DNA from: Myotis daubentonii
Taxonomy: Eukaryota > Chordata > Mammalia > Chiroptera > Vespertilionidae
Length of the DNA: 64,000 nucleotides
Direction: 5' to 3'
Assembly (NCBI RefSeq): GCF_963259705.1
Contig: NC_081848.1
Coordinates: 55,672,895 to 55,736,894, forward strand
The notes beneath the pieces are model-generated. The model searched no databases, was not told where the DNA came from, and saw nothing but the letters and a program-made list of their open reading frames with translations. A program made the position numbers and the translations under genes. Position 1 is the stretch's first letter, and each line of letters begins with the position of its first letter. Below are positions 23,375-34,649 of this stretch, one piece after another.

Positions 23375-23406
23375 CAGGGCTGGGCAGGGCTGGGCAGGGC
23401 TGGGCA
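23375..23406. repeat. short GC-rich tandem repeat
   Basis: Three to four copies of the 10-bp unit GGGCAGGGCT. G-runs in it could form a quadruplex. Confidence 0.8.
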
Positions 23407-23589
23407 CTGCAGGGCCTGTGGTGGGGAGGCTGGCATGGGGTGCAGCGCCAGCCTGCCTGGAGACCCACAGGGAGGCTGATGGGCAAATAGGGGGAGGATC
23501 TGGGGGCGGGGCAGTCGGGTGCTAAGGGATATGGAGCAGGGAGCACAGGGTCAGCGGGTGGAGGGCAGACTGCGCAAGGCAGGGGGAGG

Positions 23590-24020
23590 CGAGAATGGGT
23601 GGAGCGTGGGGAGGGGCCCGCGGTGGGCGCGTGGCAGGGGAGGGCGGTGGGTCCGGGCTGCGGTGATGGGCGGCGCGTGGCCCGCCGACCCCAGCTGTGG
23701 CGTCGCTCAGGCCCGGCTTAGCGGGCCAGGGCCAGGGATTAGGGGCAGTGGCCGCACCTGGTGGGACGGCCGCAAGGCTAATGCTGTGTGACCGCGAGGC
23801 CCCGCCTGACAACTGGCTCCCTCCCGCCGCCGCCGCCCAGGAGGGCTGTGAGCTCGTTAGCCCTCGCTGGCGTGTGCGCGGGGGTGTGCGGCCTCAGGCG
23901 GCAGGCGCACGTGTGCCACCGGCTCTGCGGCTGTCGCTGATCGCTGATCTCGCTGATCACAGGCCTGAGGATTCCTGGAGCAAGGCGGCGGGCGGAGGGC
24001 GGCGGAGGGCCGCGGCCTGA
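23590..24020. promoter_or_regulatory. orphan CpG island
   Basis: A roughly 430-bp GC-rich block with dense undepleted CpGs (for example 23617-23690 and 23820-23905), about 20 kb upstream of the MYOD1 start and not attached to any recognisable exon. It includes a triplicated GCTGATC motif near 23935-23958. CpG islands usually mark promoters or Polycomb-bound regulatory DNA. A non-coding RNA promoter is possible but not shown. Confidence 0.6.
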
Positions 24021-24639
24021 AGGTGTCTCCCCCTGTGTCAGGCTTTGAGGGTCAAGTGCAGGCCGCTTGATTGTGTGCCACGTGAGCAGTGGCCACCTGT
24101 GATGGGATCGCTCTGGGTCTGTCTGGAGGTCTGACTGGGGGTGCTTCTCTGGAATGACAGGCCCTGCTATGACTCTGTGTGGACTGTGCCCCCACCCAGG
24201 ACCTTAACCCGTGTCTGAGACCATGTGTCCCTGGACCAGACTATATGCGACACCTCCATTCTTTAGCGGTATCAGGAAGAACTCTCAGGAAGAACCTTCT
24301 TTGGGGACTGCTGCCCAGGTCCCTTCTGCAGTTGTAGCCTTTGGGACACAACCCCTCCCCCAACAAGCTATCTACTTCCCCAGCAACAGTATCTCAGCCA
24401 TGTACCCCGCAGGGCCCCAACTCTCTGGTGCTGAGTGGAGACCACAGGAGGGGAGTCCTGGTCCCTGCATTTCACCTGCTCTGAACTCAAGCCTGTCCCC
24501 TCAAGCCTGTCCCCAACCTTGACCTAACTCAGGGCCCCAGACTTGCTATAACAGCCCATTTTTCTACCAAAAAAAATCGGATCCGGACAGAGATTGTGTT
24601 GGAATTGGGAGGTCTTATCCCATGCCATAGATAAAGCTC

Positions 24640-24800
24640 TGGGCCTTTGCACCTGCTGTTCCCGCTGCCTGGAGGGAGGCCTCTCCTTTTCCTAGAGCTC
24701 AGGAGCCACCTCCACCAGGAAGCCCTCCTGTAGTACCTCCACCCCACCCGGTTCTTCCCTCTCCTTGCAGAATCTTGGCTCACACCAGGCATGGGCTACT
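24640..24800 (+). mobile_element. L2 fragment
   Basis: 'gctctgggcctttgcacctgctgttcccgctgcctgga' followed by 'ccacctccaccaggaagccctcctg' is the L2 3' phrase order. Confidence 0.65.
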
Positions 24801-25324
24801 CCAATGTCATCTGCAGCTCCTGAAGATAGGAGCTCGCTGGGAACGGAGGCAGGTCTGGACACATGATAATGGCAGGGGCTGCTCACTGAGCTGAGGCACT
24901 GGGCAGGCGGCGCTATGCACCCTGCTCCTGCCCTCCAACAACTAGGAGAGTCTCCCAGGGGCTTCGTTCCTGAGAGGCAGGAGGGTCAGGCAAGCCCTGT
25001 GTTCACTCACTCCTCCATGTGCACACATGTCCTCTCTCCTCCCACAGAGGCACCAAGCTGCCAGGAGCAGCCCTGCCCCCTCACCACGCTCCCCAGCAGC
25101 GAGGAACTGGGCTGAGCTGTCCTCACCCGCCCTCCTGGCCTCACCCTGGCCCTGCCCTGGCCCTGCCTGGGGATGCCAGGACCCACAGCAGGTGCCTGGA
25201 CAGACTTGGGGCTGGAGAGAAGGGCTGGGTGCAGCAGGCCAGCCTCTGGCCAAGAACAGAACTCAGAGAGAGACAAGTCCAAAATCTTCCTCTTCCTCAT
25301 TCTCTCCGTCCCCTCCTTAGTCCT

Positions 25325-25540
25325 GTTACTAACAACAGCTACCGTTCACTGGGTGCTCGTTGTCTGCCTGACACAGTGAGGATGTCTGTGCATTATCTGC
25401 TTAATCCCAAATCAATCCTGAGCAATGGGTACTGTTATCCCCATCTTCTGATGAGGCAGTAGAGATTCAGAGAGGTTCTATGCCTTGTCCATGGTCACTT
25501 CACTGGTCAGAGCCAGGGTTCACACACAGACCTTTCCTTG
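25325..25540 (-). mobile_element. MIR SINE
   Basis: Reverse MIR: 'acagctaccgttcactgggtgctcgttgtctgcctgacacagtg', 'gtactgttatccccatcttctgatgaggcagtagagattcagagaggttctatg' and 'tcagagccagggttcacac'. Confidence 0.75.
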
Positions 25541-25699
25541 CCCGTGTCCCCCTGTGCTGACCCAGGTGCTGCTCTGCTCACCCTGGGCGGTGGTGACCTG
25601 TTACACATGTGCCTCCCATGTTAGGGTGGGACTGTGGGATAGCAAGGACTATCCTGCTCTCCTGATTGCCCCAGTGACAGTACCAAGGACTGCTAGCAG

Positions 25700-25858
25700 A
25701 ATGATGTTAATTTGGCTGTTAGCACAGCAAATGTGGTTCAAACCCAAGATGCATCTTACTTGCCTTATGAACTTGGATGCTAATCTTTCTGTCTCAGTTT
25801 CCTCATCTATAAAATGAGAAGGAAATCATATGGTGGTGTTAGGAGGTTGAGGTAATCT
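25700..25858 (+). mobile_element. MIR SINE fragment
   Basis: Plus-strand MIR core with 'tctgtctcagtttcctcatctataaaatgagaaggaaatcat'. Confidence 0.65.
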
Positions 25859-25859
25859 A

Positions 25860-27280
25860 GGAGAAGTCCCTGGATGTGGTAGGTCGTATGTAAGGGTTAG
25901 CTGTTACTTTCATTATCTCGCTCTGGACTAGGATGGTCCCTGACCAACTCTCTGCTATGTTCCCAGCACTGTGCACAGGCCTGGCCTGGCAGGCTCCTTC
26001 CATTTCCTCATCCGTGAAATGTGGCTGAAAATACCCAGTTTCCAGGGTTAAGGAGCTGTTTATAAAATACCTGGCACAGGGGAGGGGCTGGCATTGGTAG
26101 TGGCACCGGTGGGGCTGTGTGGATAGGTTGATGGGGGCCAGGGCCAGCGTGGGCTCTCCTGGACACCCCATCTTTGAATCCAGGACAGAAGCTGTGGCCA
26201 GCACCATCCTCCCGCCATCATCCCCTTCAGGCCCCAGTAGAGAGGGGGCACAGAGCTCCCTCAGACTGTGCCCTCCAACATGTGGAGAAACCCCCTCGGC
26301 AGGGCCAGCCTGGGCACAAGATGCCTCCCCTTCACCCCTTACTGGGTCTTCCTTGAGGAACGGGGCTCTGGGAATTAAGTCAGGTAAACAGAAGGCACCC
26401 AGTAGATCACCCCAAGCCACACCTCTTTAGGAGAGGAATCCTATCTCCAGTTGAGTTCTGACATGAGACACTGCACATAAAGTACATCGAGGTAACGTGT
26501 TGTTGTTGTAAATTAGTTTTGTTAGTGCAAATGTATCACATATATTTCTTATAAAGAGCACCACTGCTCTCCACCAGGCACAACAGGGCCTGCCACATAG
26601 CAGGCTCTCAACAAATCACTTCTGACTGATGGATAGTTCATCGGTGGGGAAAGGAGGTTGTTCTGGTGAATATAAATATGTGAAATGGGAGGAAGGGTTC
26701 TGGACGATAGTTGTAGAAACTTACCAGCCTGAAATTCTAATCCAGCCCTTGTGGAACCCCTGTAGCACTTCTGAATCGCCCAGGACTCCACAGGGCACCA
26801 TCTGAAAACAACTGGTCTAAGAAAGTCCTCTTTTTTGTGAGTGAGGACACTATAAGGCCAGAGGGTCACTGGTAGAGTCAAATAGAACCCAAGCCTCCCA
26901 ACTCCCCATTCCAGGGCTCCCTTTCAGCCCCAGAATGCATTCTGGAGCCCTAGGGTGGGTCTTTCCTGTCCATTTCACCCCGCCTGGGACAGCCTTTGTG
27001 TCACTGGCCCACCATCCTGCTCTGGGTATTTCCCACCAGCCTCTGCCCCAGGCCTGAGTCAAGCAGGAGTCAGGTCCTCTCCACTGACTCCGGCCTGCGT
27101 TCTGTTCCTAATGTGTATCATCCGGATGGGAAGGCCCATTGCCCGCCACCCCTCTTGGAACCACTGGGCATTCTCAATAGGTGCCAGATCAGCAGAACCC
27201 GCTGGGTAGGTGAGGAGTGGGGGGATAAGTACAGCCACTGAGGGTCTGGGCTGGGGGAGCACCTCGAGCGCCCCAGATCA
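25860..27280. other. intergenic, nothing recognised
   Basis: No gene or named repeat apart from weak L2-like phrases near 26585-26630. Several open frames on both strands have no recognisable content. Confidence 0.35.
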
Positions 27281-27289
27281 TGGGCCCCA

Positions 27290-27530
27290 CAGCCGTTGGG
27301 GGCATTTATGGGCCTTCCTATAAACTTCTGAGAGGGTAACTTTATCCTGCTTCTTTCGGCCAAGTATCCTCCTCCAGCAGCTGGTCACAAAGCTGGTTAA
27401 TCTCCCAGAGTGCTCAGCTTAAAACCCGTGACTCACAGCACAGCCAGTGTGGGGGGAGGGGGCAGCCGCCTCCCAAACGTGGCGCCCACAGTCAGCTGTT
27501 CCGGGGGCCTTCTCAGGTTTCTCCAACTCA
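27290..27530 (+). promoter_or_regulatory. candidate MYOD1 core enhancer (CE)
   Basis: A compact, repeat-free block with the motif content expected of the MYOD1 core enhancer: CAGCTG E-boxes at 27378-27383 and 27493-27498, a TTAATC homeobox-type site near 27397, an AP-1-like TGACTCA near 27430, and an exact MEF3 (SIX-factor) site TCAGGTTTC at 27513-27521. The wording of 27300-27460 also resembles my memory of the mammalian CE sequence. The human CE is about 258 bp and about 20 kb upstream. Here the distance to the inferred MYOD1 start is about 16.3 kb, which would fit a more compact bat genome. It is known to drive early MYOD1 activation in embryonic muscle precursors and to produce an enhancer RNA. 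The identity is inferred, not aligned. Confidence 0.6.
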
Positions 27531-27954
27531 GGCCTGAGGTTTGGGGCCTTGTCTTCCCTCCTGTAGTCCTGCTTCTCACTGACCCCTAGATACAAGCTAT
27601 GCGAGGTCAGGGCCCTGGGAGGAAAGCCAGTTTCAGGGCCTTGGTTTTGGCCAAGACCTCAGGCTATCCCCAGGAATGACCAGCAGGCATTGGCCTTCAA
27701 GGGAAGGGTGCAATTTCAAGTGTAACTCTGGGAGAGAGGACAGCCCTACCGATTGGGGGTCTCTCTCCTGTACAGACCTGGAGAAATTCCCTTTCAATCA
27801 TGAGCCCTCTCTACGGATCTGCCATTCCTTGTCAGAGTGTGATGTGAGGGCATGGAGAATGGCTAAAGCAGGCTTCCAGAAGGGAACACAAATGTCCAGT
27901 GGCCTCTGACTTGAAATGAGCCAAGTAAACACAAGACCTTTAAGGGAGAAAAGG

Positions 27955-28160
27955 TGAAGTAGTTAAGAGTACTGGCCTTGGAGTTGGAGAAACTTGGGTT
28001 CAAGGCCCAGATCCACCACTTGCTGGCTGAATGGCTTTTCTGAGCCTCAGTGCCCTCGTCTGCAACATGGGGATCATAACAGTACTGACCTTGGTGAGTT
28101 AGTGTGAGAATCAGATGAGGTTGTTTTGCCTACTTAGTAGGTGGGAGTTATTAATATTGT
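27955..28160 (+). mobile_element. MIR SINE
   Basis: Nearly complete plus-strand MIR: 'agtagttaagagtactggccttggagttggagaaacttgggttcaaggcc', 'ccaccacttgctggctgaatggc', then 'gtctgcaacatggggatcataacagtactgacc'. Confidence 0.8.
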
Positions 28161-28529
28161 TATCATCATCATTGCTCAAAAGGCAGGAGAATCCATGTTT
28201 ATTTCTCAGGTACTGACTGTGTAGTAGGAGGGAAATCATGGTCTGGAAGGCTTTTGATGACTCCTTTCATTGGGTAGGGATCTATTCAGATGAACATAAC
28301 TCTGTGAATGATGAGCGAATGTGTGCTAGCCAGTGGCATTGTGCTTGTTAAGGCTGAAAACCAAACCTGAGAAACAGCTAAAGCAGGTACATGGCAGAGG
28401 ATCCCAGTGTAGCGCCTCTAAGCTTTGGTAACCTTTGCTGCTGTGGCTCCAGAAAATAACGGAATCTTCTATTCTATCCAAAAAGTCCCAGGAGAAGCCT
28501 AAGATTTCTGTGGTGGAGAGGAACTAACT

Positions 28530-28633
28530 ACTTTATACGTTTCTATTATGGGCCAGGTCTATATTAAATACATATATCTGACCCCATCTAATCCTTGCAG
28601 CAGTCCTGTGGGGTAAACATACTGTTATCCCCA
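28530..28633 (-). mobile_element. MIR SINE, left half (split)
   Basis: Reverse MIR up to 'catactgttatcccca', where an MLT1 LTR begins. The MIR resumes at 29700, so it predates both later insertions. Confidence 0.65.
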
Positions 28634-29083
28634 TGTGGTAGATTAATTATATGAATGAACCCTATTCTTCACTCCTCCTGGTTCCCATGCCCTTTGCCAC
28701 ATGACTTTGTAGCCCTTCACAGCAAGAGGCACATTTCTCCCTCAATTCTGAGTTCAATCATGTAACTTGGTGTGGCCCACTTTTGCACCATTGCCACTCC
28801 AGTGAAAACATGTACAGACTAGCCTTCTTGACGATGAGATAGAAAAGAGCTGAGCTGCCCCCGTCACCCCAGTCAAGGCCAGCCTGGAACAGCCAACAGC
28901 CAGTTGGCCACCACATGTGAGCACAGCTGTGCCCAGAACAGCTTCCTAGGTGAGTCCAGGAGAGCAGCCCCATCCAAGTGGCCCACTTACAGACTTGTAA
29001 CCTAAATAATGCTCATTGTTTGAAGACACTGTATTTGGGGGTGGATCATTACATAGCACTGTCATGGTGATGGATAACAGATA
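28634..29083 (+). mobile_element. MLT1-type (MaLR) LTR
   Basis: It begins TGTGGTAGATTAATTATATG and ends 'tcattgtttgaagacactgtatttggggg...gtcatggtgatggataacaga', the MLT1 pattern. A decayed, non-coding solo LTR. Confidence 0.7.
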
Positions 29084-29089
29084 CACACC

Positions 29090-29695
29090 TTTGTAAAAAT
29101 CAAATAGGCTCTCTTTTCTAGGTCAGTTTTAGGTTCATAACAAAATTGAGCAGAATATACAGAGAGTTCCCATATACCCTCTGTCCCCATACACAAAATC
29201 TCCCCGCCCCCCACTATCAACACCCTGCACCAGAGTGATACATTCGTCACAACCGATGGACCTACATTGAATCATAATCATCCAAAGCCTATAGTTTACC
29301 TTAGGTATCACTCTTAGTGTTGTACATTCCATCTGTTTGGACAAATGTATAATGACATGTATCCACCAATATGGCATCCTATAGAATAGTTTCACGGCCC
29401 TAGAAATCCTGTGCTCTACCTATTCATCTCTCCCTACCTCATAACCCCTAGCTAACTCTGATCTTCTTACTGTCTCCAGAAGTTCATATAGTTGCAATCA
29501 TATAGTATGCAGCTTTTTTTTTCAGATTGGCTTCTTTCACGTAGTAATAAGCATTTAAGATTCCTCCATGTCTTTTTATGGCCTGATAGCTCATTTCTTT
29601 TTAGCACTAAATGATAGTCCATTGTCTTGATGTACCACAGTTTGTCCTCTCACCTACTGAAGAACACCTTGATTGCTCTCAAGTTTTGGTACACC
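29090..29695 (-). mobile_element. L1M fragment, minus strand
   Basis: Complement of L1 ORF2/3' sequence: 'taggttcataacaaaattgagcagaat', 'agttcatatagttgcaatcatatagtatgcag', 'ttctttttagcactaaatgatagtccattgtcttgatgtaccacagtttgtcc'. Non-coding remnant. Confidence 0.8.
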
Positions 29696-29815
29696 ATTGT
29701 TTAGATGAGGAAACTAAAGCACAACGTGGTTAAATAGTCTGTCTAAAAACACACAACCCAAAGTGGCAAGTCTGGCATTCAAACTTAGGTCTTATTCCAG
29801 AAGTCATGAACTTTA
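29696..29815 (-). mobile_element. MIR SINE, right half (split)
   Basis: 'ttagatgaggaaactaaagcacaacgtggttaaatagtctgtc...cacacaacccaaagtggcaagtctggcattcaaac' continues the MIR interrupted at 28633. Confidence 0.7.
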
Positions 29816-29857
29816 TATTCTTTTGTTGGACTGTCCCTATAAAACTATGCCCTTTTA

Positions 29858-29879
29858 TTTTTTTAACTTTTTTTTATTT

Positions 29880-29915
<36 letters not shown>

Positions 29916-30117
29916 AAGAAGAAGAAGAAGAAGAAGAAGAAGAAGAAGAAGAAGAAGAAGAAGAAGAAGAAGAAGAAGAAGAAGAAGAAGAAGAAGAAGA
30001 CATCCATCAGTTGTCTCCTGTACATACACCAACAGGGGATCAAACCCAAAACCTGGGTATGTGCCTGACCTGGAATTGAATGACACTCCAACCAACCAAG
30101 CCACACTGGCCAGAGCT
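29858..30117 (-). mobile_element. Ves SINE with expanded (GA)n(GAA)n tract
   Basis: Reverse Ves SINE whose GA-rich body has expanded. The head complement 'caaccaaccaagccacactggcc' is at about 30089-30112. A perfect 17-bp duplication, aaaactatgccctttta, flanks it at 29841-29857 and 30118-30134, the clearest L1-mediated insertion in the window. Confidence 0.92.
29881..30000. repeat. (GA)n(GAA)n microsatellite
   Basis: About 30 bp of GA followed by roughly 85 bp of near-perfect GAA triplets (about 28 units) to 30000. It gives long poly-Arg/Lys/Glu and poly-Leu/Phe frames that are not genes. Confidence 0.95.
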
Positions 30118-30639
30118 AAAACTATGCCCTTTTAGAATATTCTGCTTTGCCTATTCTGGTTCCTCTAGTTAGCACTAATTAGCAAATATTTCCTCAATAA
30201 TCCTCCTCCCTTGAACATTAGAGACTTAGAGGAAAAGATCAAAACATATTCAATTTTACACCTTTCAGAGCTGGGCACCAAGTGAAAACACGTGGTTTGT
30301 TGAAAGAATAGTCAAGTGAGCTAAGCCAATGGGAGCCATTTGCAACAAGTGATAAAACTGCCAGCTCTATTCTGGTCCCTCCTCCTGAGAGCTATGAGAG
30401 GTGAGAGTTGCCAGAGAGCCGCCCTTGGGAAACATTTTTAATACAGTTATACCTGGATTCTACACATTTGCTGATAGTTGCTCCCATTAGGCCAAGCGCG
30501 GTCTCCATCCTCCTGTAGGATAAAAGAGAGGCTGATGGAAGGAGGGGCCAGGCAGGACAAACCCTTTCACTTCTTCCTCCCTTCTGTGGTCAGGAGCTCT
30601 TAAACATCAACTATTCTAGAAGTCTGTGTATGTAAATTA

Positions 30640-30780
30640 ATATCTCCACTTTTTAGATGGGGAAACTGAGGCTCAGATATTTAAGGGACTTGCCAAAATC
30701 ACAGTTAATGGCAGAGTTAAGTGTACAACCTACACAGTGTGACTCCCAGAGCCCGCAGGCTTAATCACATGACTTACATT
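30640..30780 (-). mobile_element. MIR SINE fragment
   Basis: 'ttagatggggaaactgaggctcagatatttaagggacttgccaaaatcacagttaatggcagag' is the reverse MIR core. Confidence 0.7.
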
Positions 30781-31249
30781 GCTTCCTTTTATGTGGCTCT
30801 TCCTTCTCAGAAGCGACTTCAGAATCTCTACTTCCATCTCAGAAACACACCATCTGTTGGCCTGGGGGAGATTCACCAACCTCTTAGCCCTATCTGCAAA
30901 ATGAAGAGAACAATCTTTACTTACCTAGCTGTGATCAACTTAGTCCAACATCTATTTCTTGCCTCCTTTTGTTTATGTTTACTTAATGTCCTGGGCTTAT
31001 CTCAGCCATCCACATGCATTACACATTTTATTTCTCAGGGCCCAGTTGCGTGGTAGGTATTCATTAGGAGACAAGTTTGGCCTCTATAACAACAAAAACA
31101 CCTAAAATTTTTGTTTACTCCTTTCTTACATAAAATTTCAGGACTGTGGTCAAAGACTTGTATAGTAGCCCAACAATACCAGGAACCCAGGTTCTTTCTA
31201 TCTTGTTGCTCTGCAATCTTCAATAAGCAACTTCCATCACAGAATCTAA

Positions 31250-31735
31250 GATGGTATACTAATTTCCTATTGCTGCTGAAACATTGCCACAACTTGGTGG
31301 TTTAAGACAACACAAACTTATTATCTTACAATTATAGTGGTCAGAAGTCTGAAATGGTTCTTACAAGGGTAAGATCAAGGTGTTGGCAGAGCAGTTTTCC
31401 TTCTGAAGGCTTTAGAGGAGAATTCTTCCCTTGCCTTTTTCAGCTCTATAAACTACCTGCATTCCTTGGCTCATGGACACATCACTTCAACCTCTGCTTC
31501 TGTAGTCACATTTTCTTCTCTGACTCTGACTTGCCTGCCTCCCTCTTTTCTTATAAAGACACAGGAGATGACACTGGGCTCACCTAGATAACCCAGGATA
31601 ATCTCCCCTCAATGTGCTTAACTTAATCACATTTCCAAAGTCCTTTATGCCATGTAAGATAACATACCCAAAGGTTCTGGGGATTAGGATGTAGTCATCT
31701 TTGGTGGCTCATTATTCTGTCTACCATAGATGGAT
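31250..31735 (+). mobile_element. LTR-like interspersed repeat (ERVL/MaLR-related, family unresolved)
   Basis: 'tatactaatttcctattgctgctgaaacattgccacaacttggtggtttaagacaacacaaacttattatcttac' leads into 'agatcaaggtgttggcagagc' and ends 'ggttctggggattaggatgtagtcatctttggtggc...ctgtctacca'. It is related to the split repeat at 18546/19318. Ancient and non-coding. Confidence 0.6.
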
Positions 31736-31899
31736 TCCCCAGCTCCTGCCATTCACCCATATTCCAGCCAATGGAGGGAAGAAAGAAAGGAGACAAAAAG
31801 TCATAACCAAGAAGTTGCATGCAAATCACTTTCACTCAGACCTAATTGGACAGAACTTACTGACATAGCCGCAGATCACTGCAAGGGAATCTGGAAAAT

Positions 31900-32318
31900 G
31901 TAATCTTCTGCTAGGTGGCCATGTTTCAAGCTAAAAATTATATCAGTATATAAAAATATTTAAAAAAACACATGACAAAACACTGTCAGTATGCAATCAG
32001 AAAATAGATCATATGAAACTCCATAGGACAAACATACCTCCCCCCGCCCCCAATAAATATATTGCAAAGGAAACAAAAAGTTGCGGAGGAGGAACTTTTA
32101 GGTTTGAAGAGACTTAAAAGACAGGTCAACCAATCGCAATGTATAGCCCCTATTTGGATCCTGATTCAAAGAAACAAAAACATTTATGAGATCATTGGAA
32201 ATTTGATTACTAATTGGATATTTGATGGTTTAAGGAATTACTATTGATTTTTTAACACTTCCAGCCACTAATGGTATTGTGCTAATGTAAAAATTGGTTC
32301 TTATCTTTTATAAATATA

Positions 32319-32378
<60 letters not shown>

Positions 32379-32570
32379 CATATGAAATGATATGACGTCT
32401 GAAATTTGTTTCAGAATAATACAGGAGGGGAGGAAGTGGGCAGGATGTTAACAGGTCAGGTTTGGACATGGGTTAATGGTTGTGGGAGCTGATGATGGGG
32501 CTAATTGAGCTATTGTGTCTATTTAAATGTTTGAAAATCTTCATAATGAAGAGTGAAATAGGAGGTTAGG
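31900..32570 (+). mobile_element. L1M 3'-end remnant with (TA)n expansion
   Basis: Contains 'ggtttgaagagacttaaaagacaggtcaacc', 'cctgattcaaagaaac', 'gatattt...taaggaatta' and 'tggtattgtgctaatgtaaaaattggttcttatctttta', the order of an old L1 3' UTR, and ends near 'gtttgaaaatcttcataatg'. A TA microsatellite (about 32316-32371) has grown within it. Confidence 0.65.
32316..32371. repeat. (TA)n microsatellite
   Basis: About 56 bp of TA repeat with ACATATAC interruptions at its right end. Confidence 0.95.
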
Positions 32571-32999
32571 CTGGAGAGGGAAGAAGAGGCAGGGGAAGGA
32601 CTGAATGGAATGGGAGCAAATTCGATGGACCCAGCAAGTCCCAAAGACCAGATATCTTTTTCTCCCCATCTCCCTGCCTCTCCCTAGTCCCTGGGACAAG
32701 CACACTCTGAGCCCTCATCCGAAAATCGCTACGGAGGGGCAATGAGACGCAAAACCCCTGAGCCAGATGGTCAGCGGCCAAATGTCAGGGCAGAGGGTGA
32801 CCCTCTTGACCATAGAGAAATCAAGTCAGTGCCAGCCCTGGTGACCCTGTGTTTGCCTTTGAGTAACACAGGTGAAAGTGTCCCTGCCTCAAGGGCATGA
32901 AATGGAACAAGTTCATTTTTATTCATTTGGAGAATGCTGGCCATTAAGGGGCCTCAAGAAGCCATTGACTCCATTCCCCTGTCCCCAAGGTCTGGGCTC

Positions 33000-33135
33000 T
33001 GTAGAGTTGGCTGGGTATGGAGAGCCAAGAAACCCATGCTCCTGTCCCAGAGCTGCCATATCTGAACTTATCTGAGCCCTGGGCAAGTTGCTCAGAGTCC
33101 CTGTACAGCGGGAATGTACAATGGGAATAAATGCT
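33000..33135 (+). mobile_element. MIR SINE fragment
   Basis: 'catatctgaacttatctgagccctgggcaagttgctcagagtccctgtacagcgggaatgtacaatgggaata' is a diverged plus-strand MIR core. Confidence 0.55.
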
Positions 33136-33569
33136 GTCACTGGTGTCGGGGCGGGGCAGGGCCACTGGCCGCTGCGATGTGGACTCTGCTGGGCCCAGCT
33201 TTCTCTGGGGATGCTTTGCACAGAGCTGCCTCCTTGGGCCTCTCCCAGCCCCCGCCTCCTGGCCCTGCCTGCACCAGCCTCTCTGCATCTGTCATCAGTC
33301 CGCTCTGCTCCCCCAGGACCAGGCTTTGTTTGGGGGCGACTGGCAGGCTGCCCGTGCGCACAGTAGAGGCAGTGACGCCCGCTGCTGCAGACAATACTTC
33401 ACAGGCTGCATGGTTACCTACACTTCCAGCCGCCCCACATCCCACCATGGCCCCCAGTTCCAAGAAGTCCATAGCCCAGAATAGCCAGGCCACCCAGTGC
33501 CCCATCCCCACCCCACCCACTGCTTGCTCATAGCTTCCATCCAAAGGGAGAGCAAACAGGGCAATAATA

Positions 33570-33765
33570 ATCCCCAAACTCCTGCTGTGCACCACACGAG
33601 ACACATGCCTTCGCGAATTGCACTCTTACAGTCCTAGGAGGTGGGTGCTGGGACTAGTCACATTTTACAGCTTCAGAAAGTGAGACTCAGAAAGGAGAAG
33701 TGACTTACCCAAGGTAAGTAAGGGGCAGAGCCAGCATTGGCGTCTGGGTTGATCTGCCCTCTAAG
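33570..33765 (-). mobile_element. MIR SINE
   Basis: Reverse MIR: 'cattttacagcttcagaaagtgagactcagaaaggagaagtgacttacccaaggtaagtaaggggcagagccagcattgg'. Confidence 0.75.
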
Positions 33766-33829
33766 TCCAGAGGAGACCCCTGAGCACACAGCTCCAGGCA
33801 CTGGTGTCTGTGTCAGGCAAGATCAGCAC

Positions 33830-34155
<326 letters not shown>

Positions 34156-34649
34156 AGATCCATATTTTTGAAAGCCAAGTTCAGACAGGGCCTGAGAGGT
34201 TGTGCTATCTCTTCAGAAGAAGCCAAAGACTATGACATTCATGGCCCCTGGTGTTCACTGGGGTGAGAGACAAAAAGTCAAGTGCCTTTCAGTCTGAGGG
34301 ACAGGTTTCTGCATCTCATGCTGAGCCCCAGCCTCACTCAGGCTTCTGCTTCCCCCACCCCCAGCTCTGTGCTGGGCCAGGGGGACAGTCAAAGAACAGG
34401 CCTCTGCCCTCCATACAGGGAAGGGAGGCCCATGAGGGAGGCTGGGGGGCCAGGCAGAAGCAGGGACCATGGCAAGACCTCTTCCTTAGTGTGAGTGGAG
34501 CCAGGAGTCCAATAGCTCATTCTAGATGGAGAAAATGAGACCTAGGAAGGGGCGTGGGAGGGTTCAGAGAGTATCACACGCAGCACACAGCCAGCACAGT
34601 GAAAACCCTGGTCTCTGGGCTCCAGTCCAGGCTCCCACCACTGCACGTT

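Noticed and set aside
25857..26420. 187-codon minus-strand frame
   Set aside because: No recognisable domain, no splice context, no CpG island or promoter, and no known gene at this position in syntenic mammals.
29806..30135. Frames encoding long Arg, Leu or Phe runs
   Set aside because: Translation of the GAA/TTC microsatellite in a Ves SINE.
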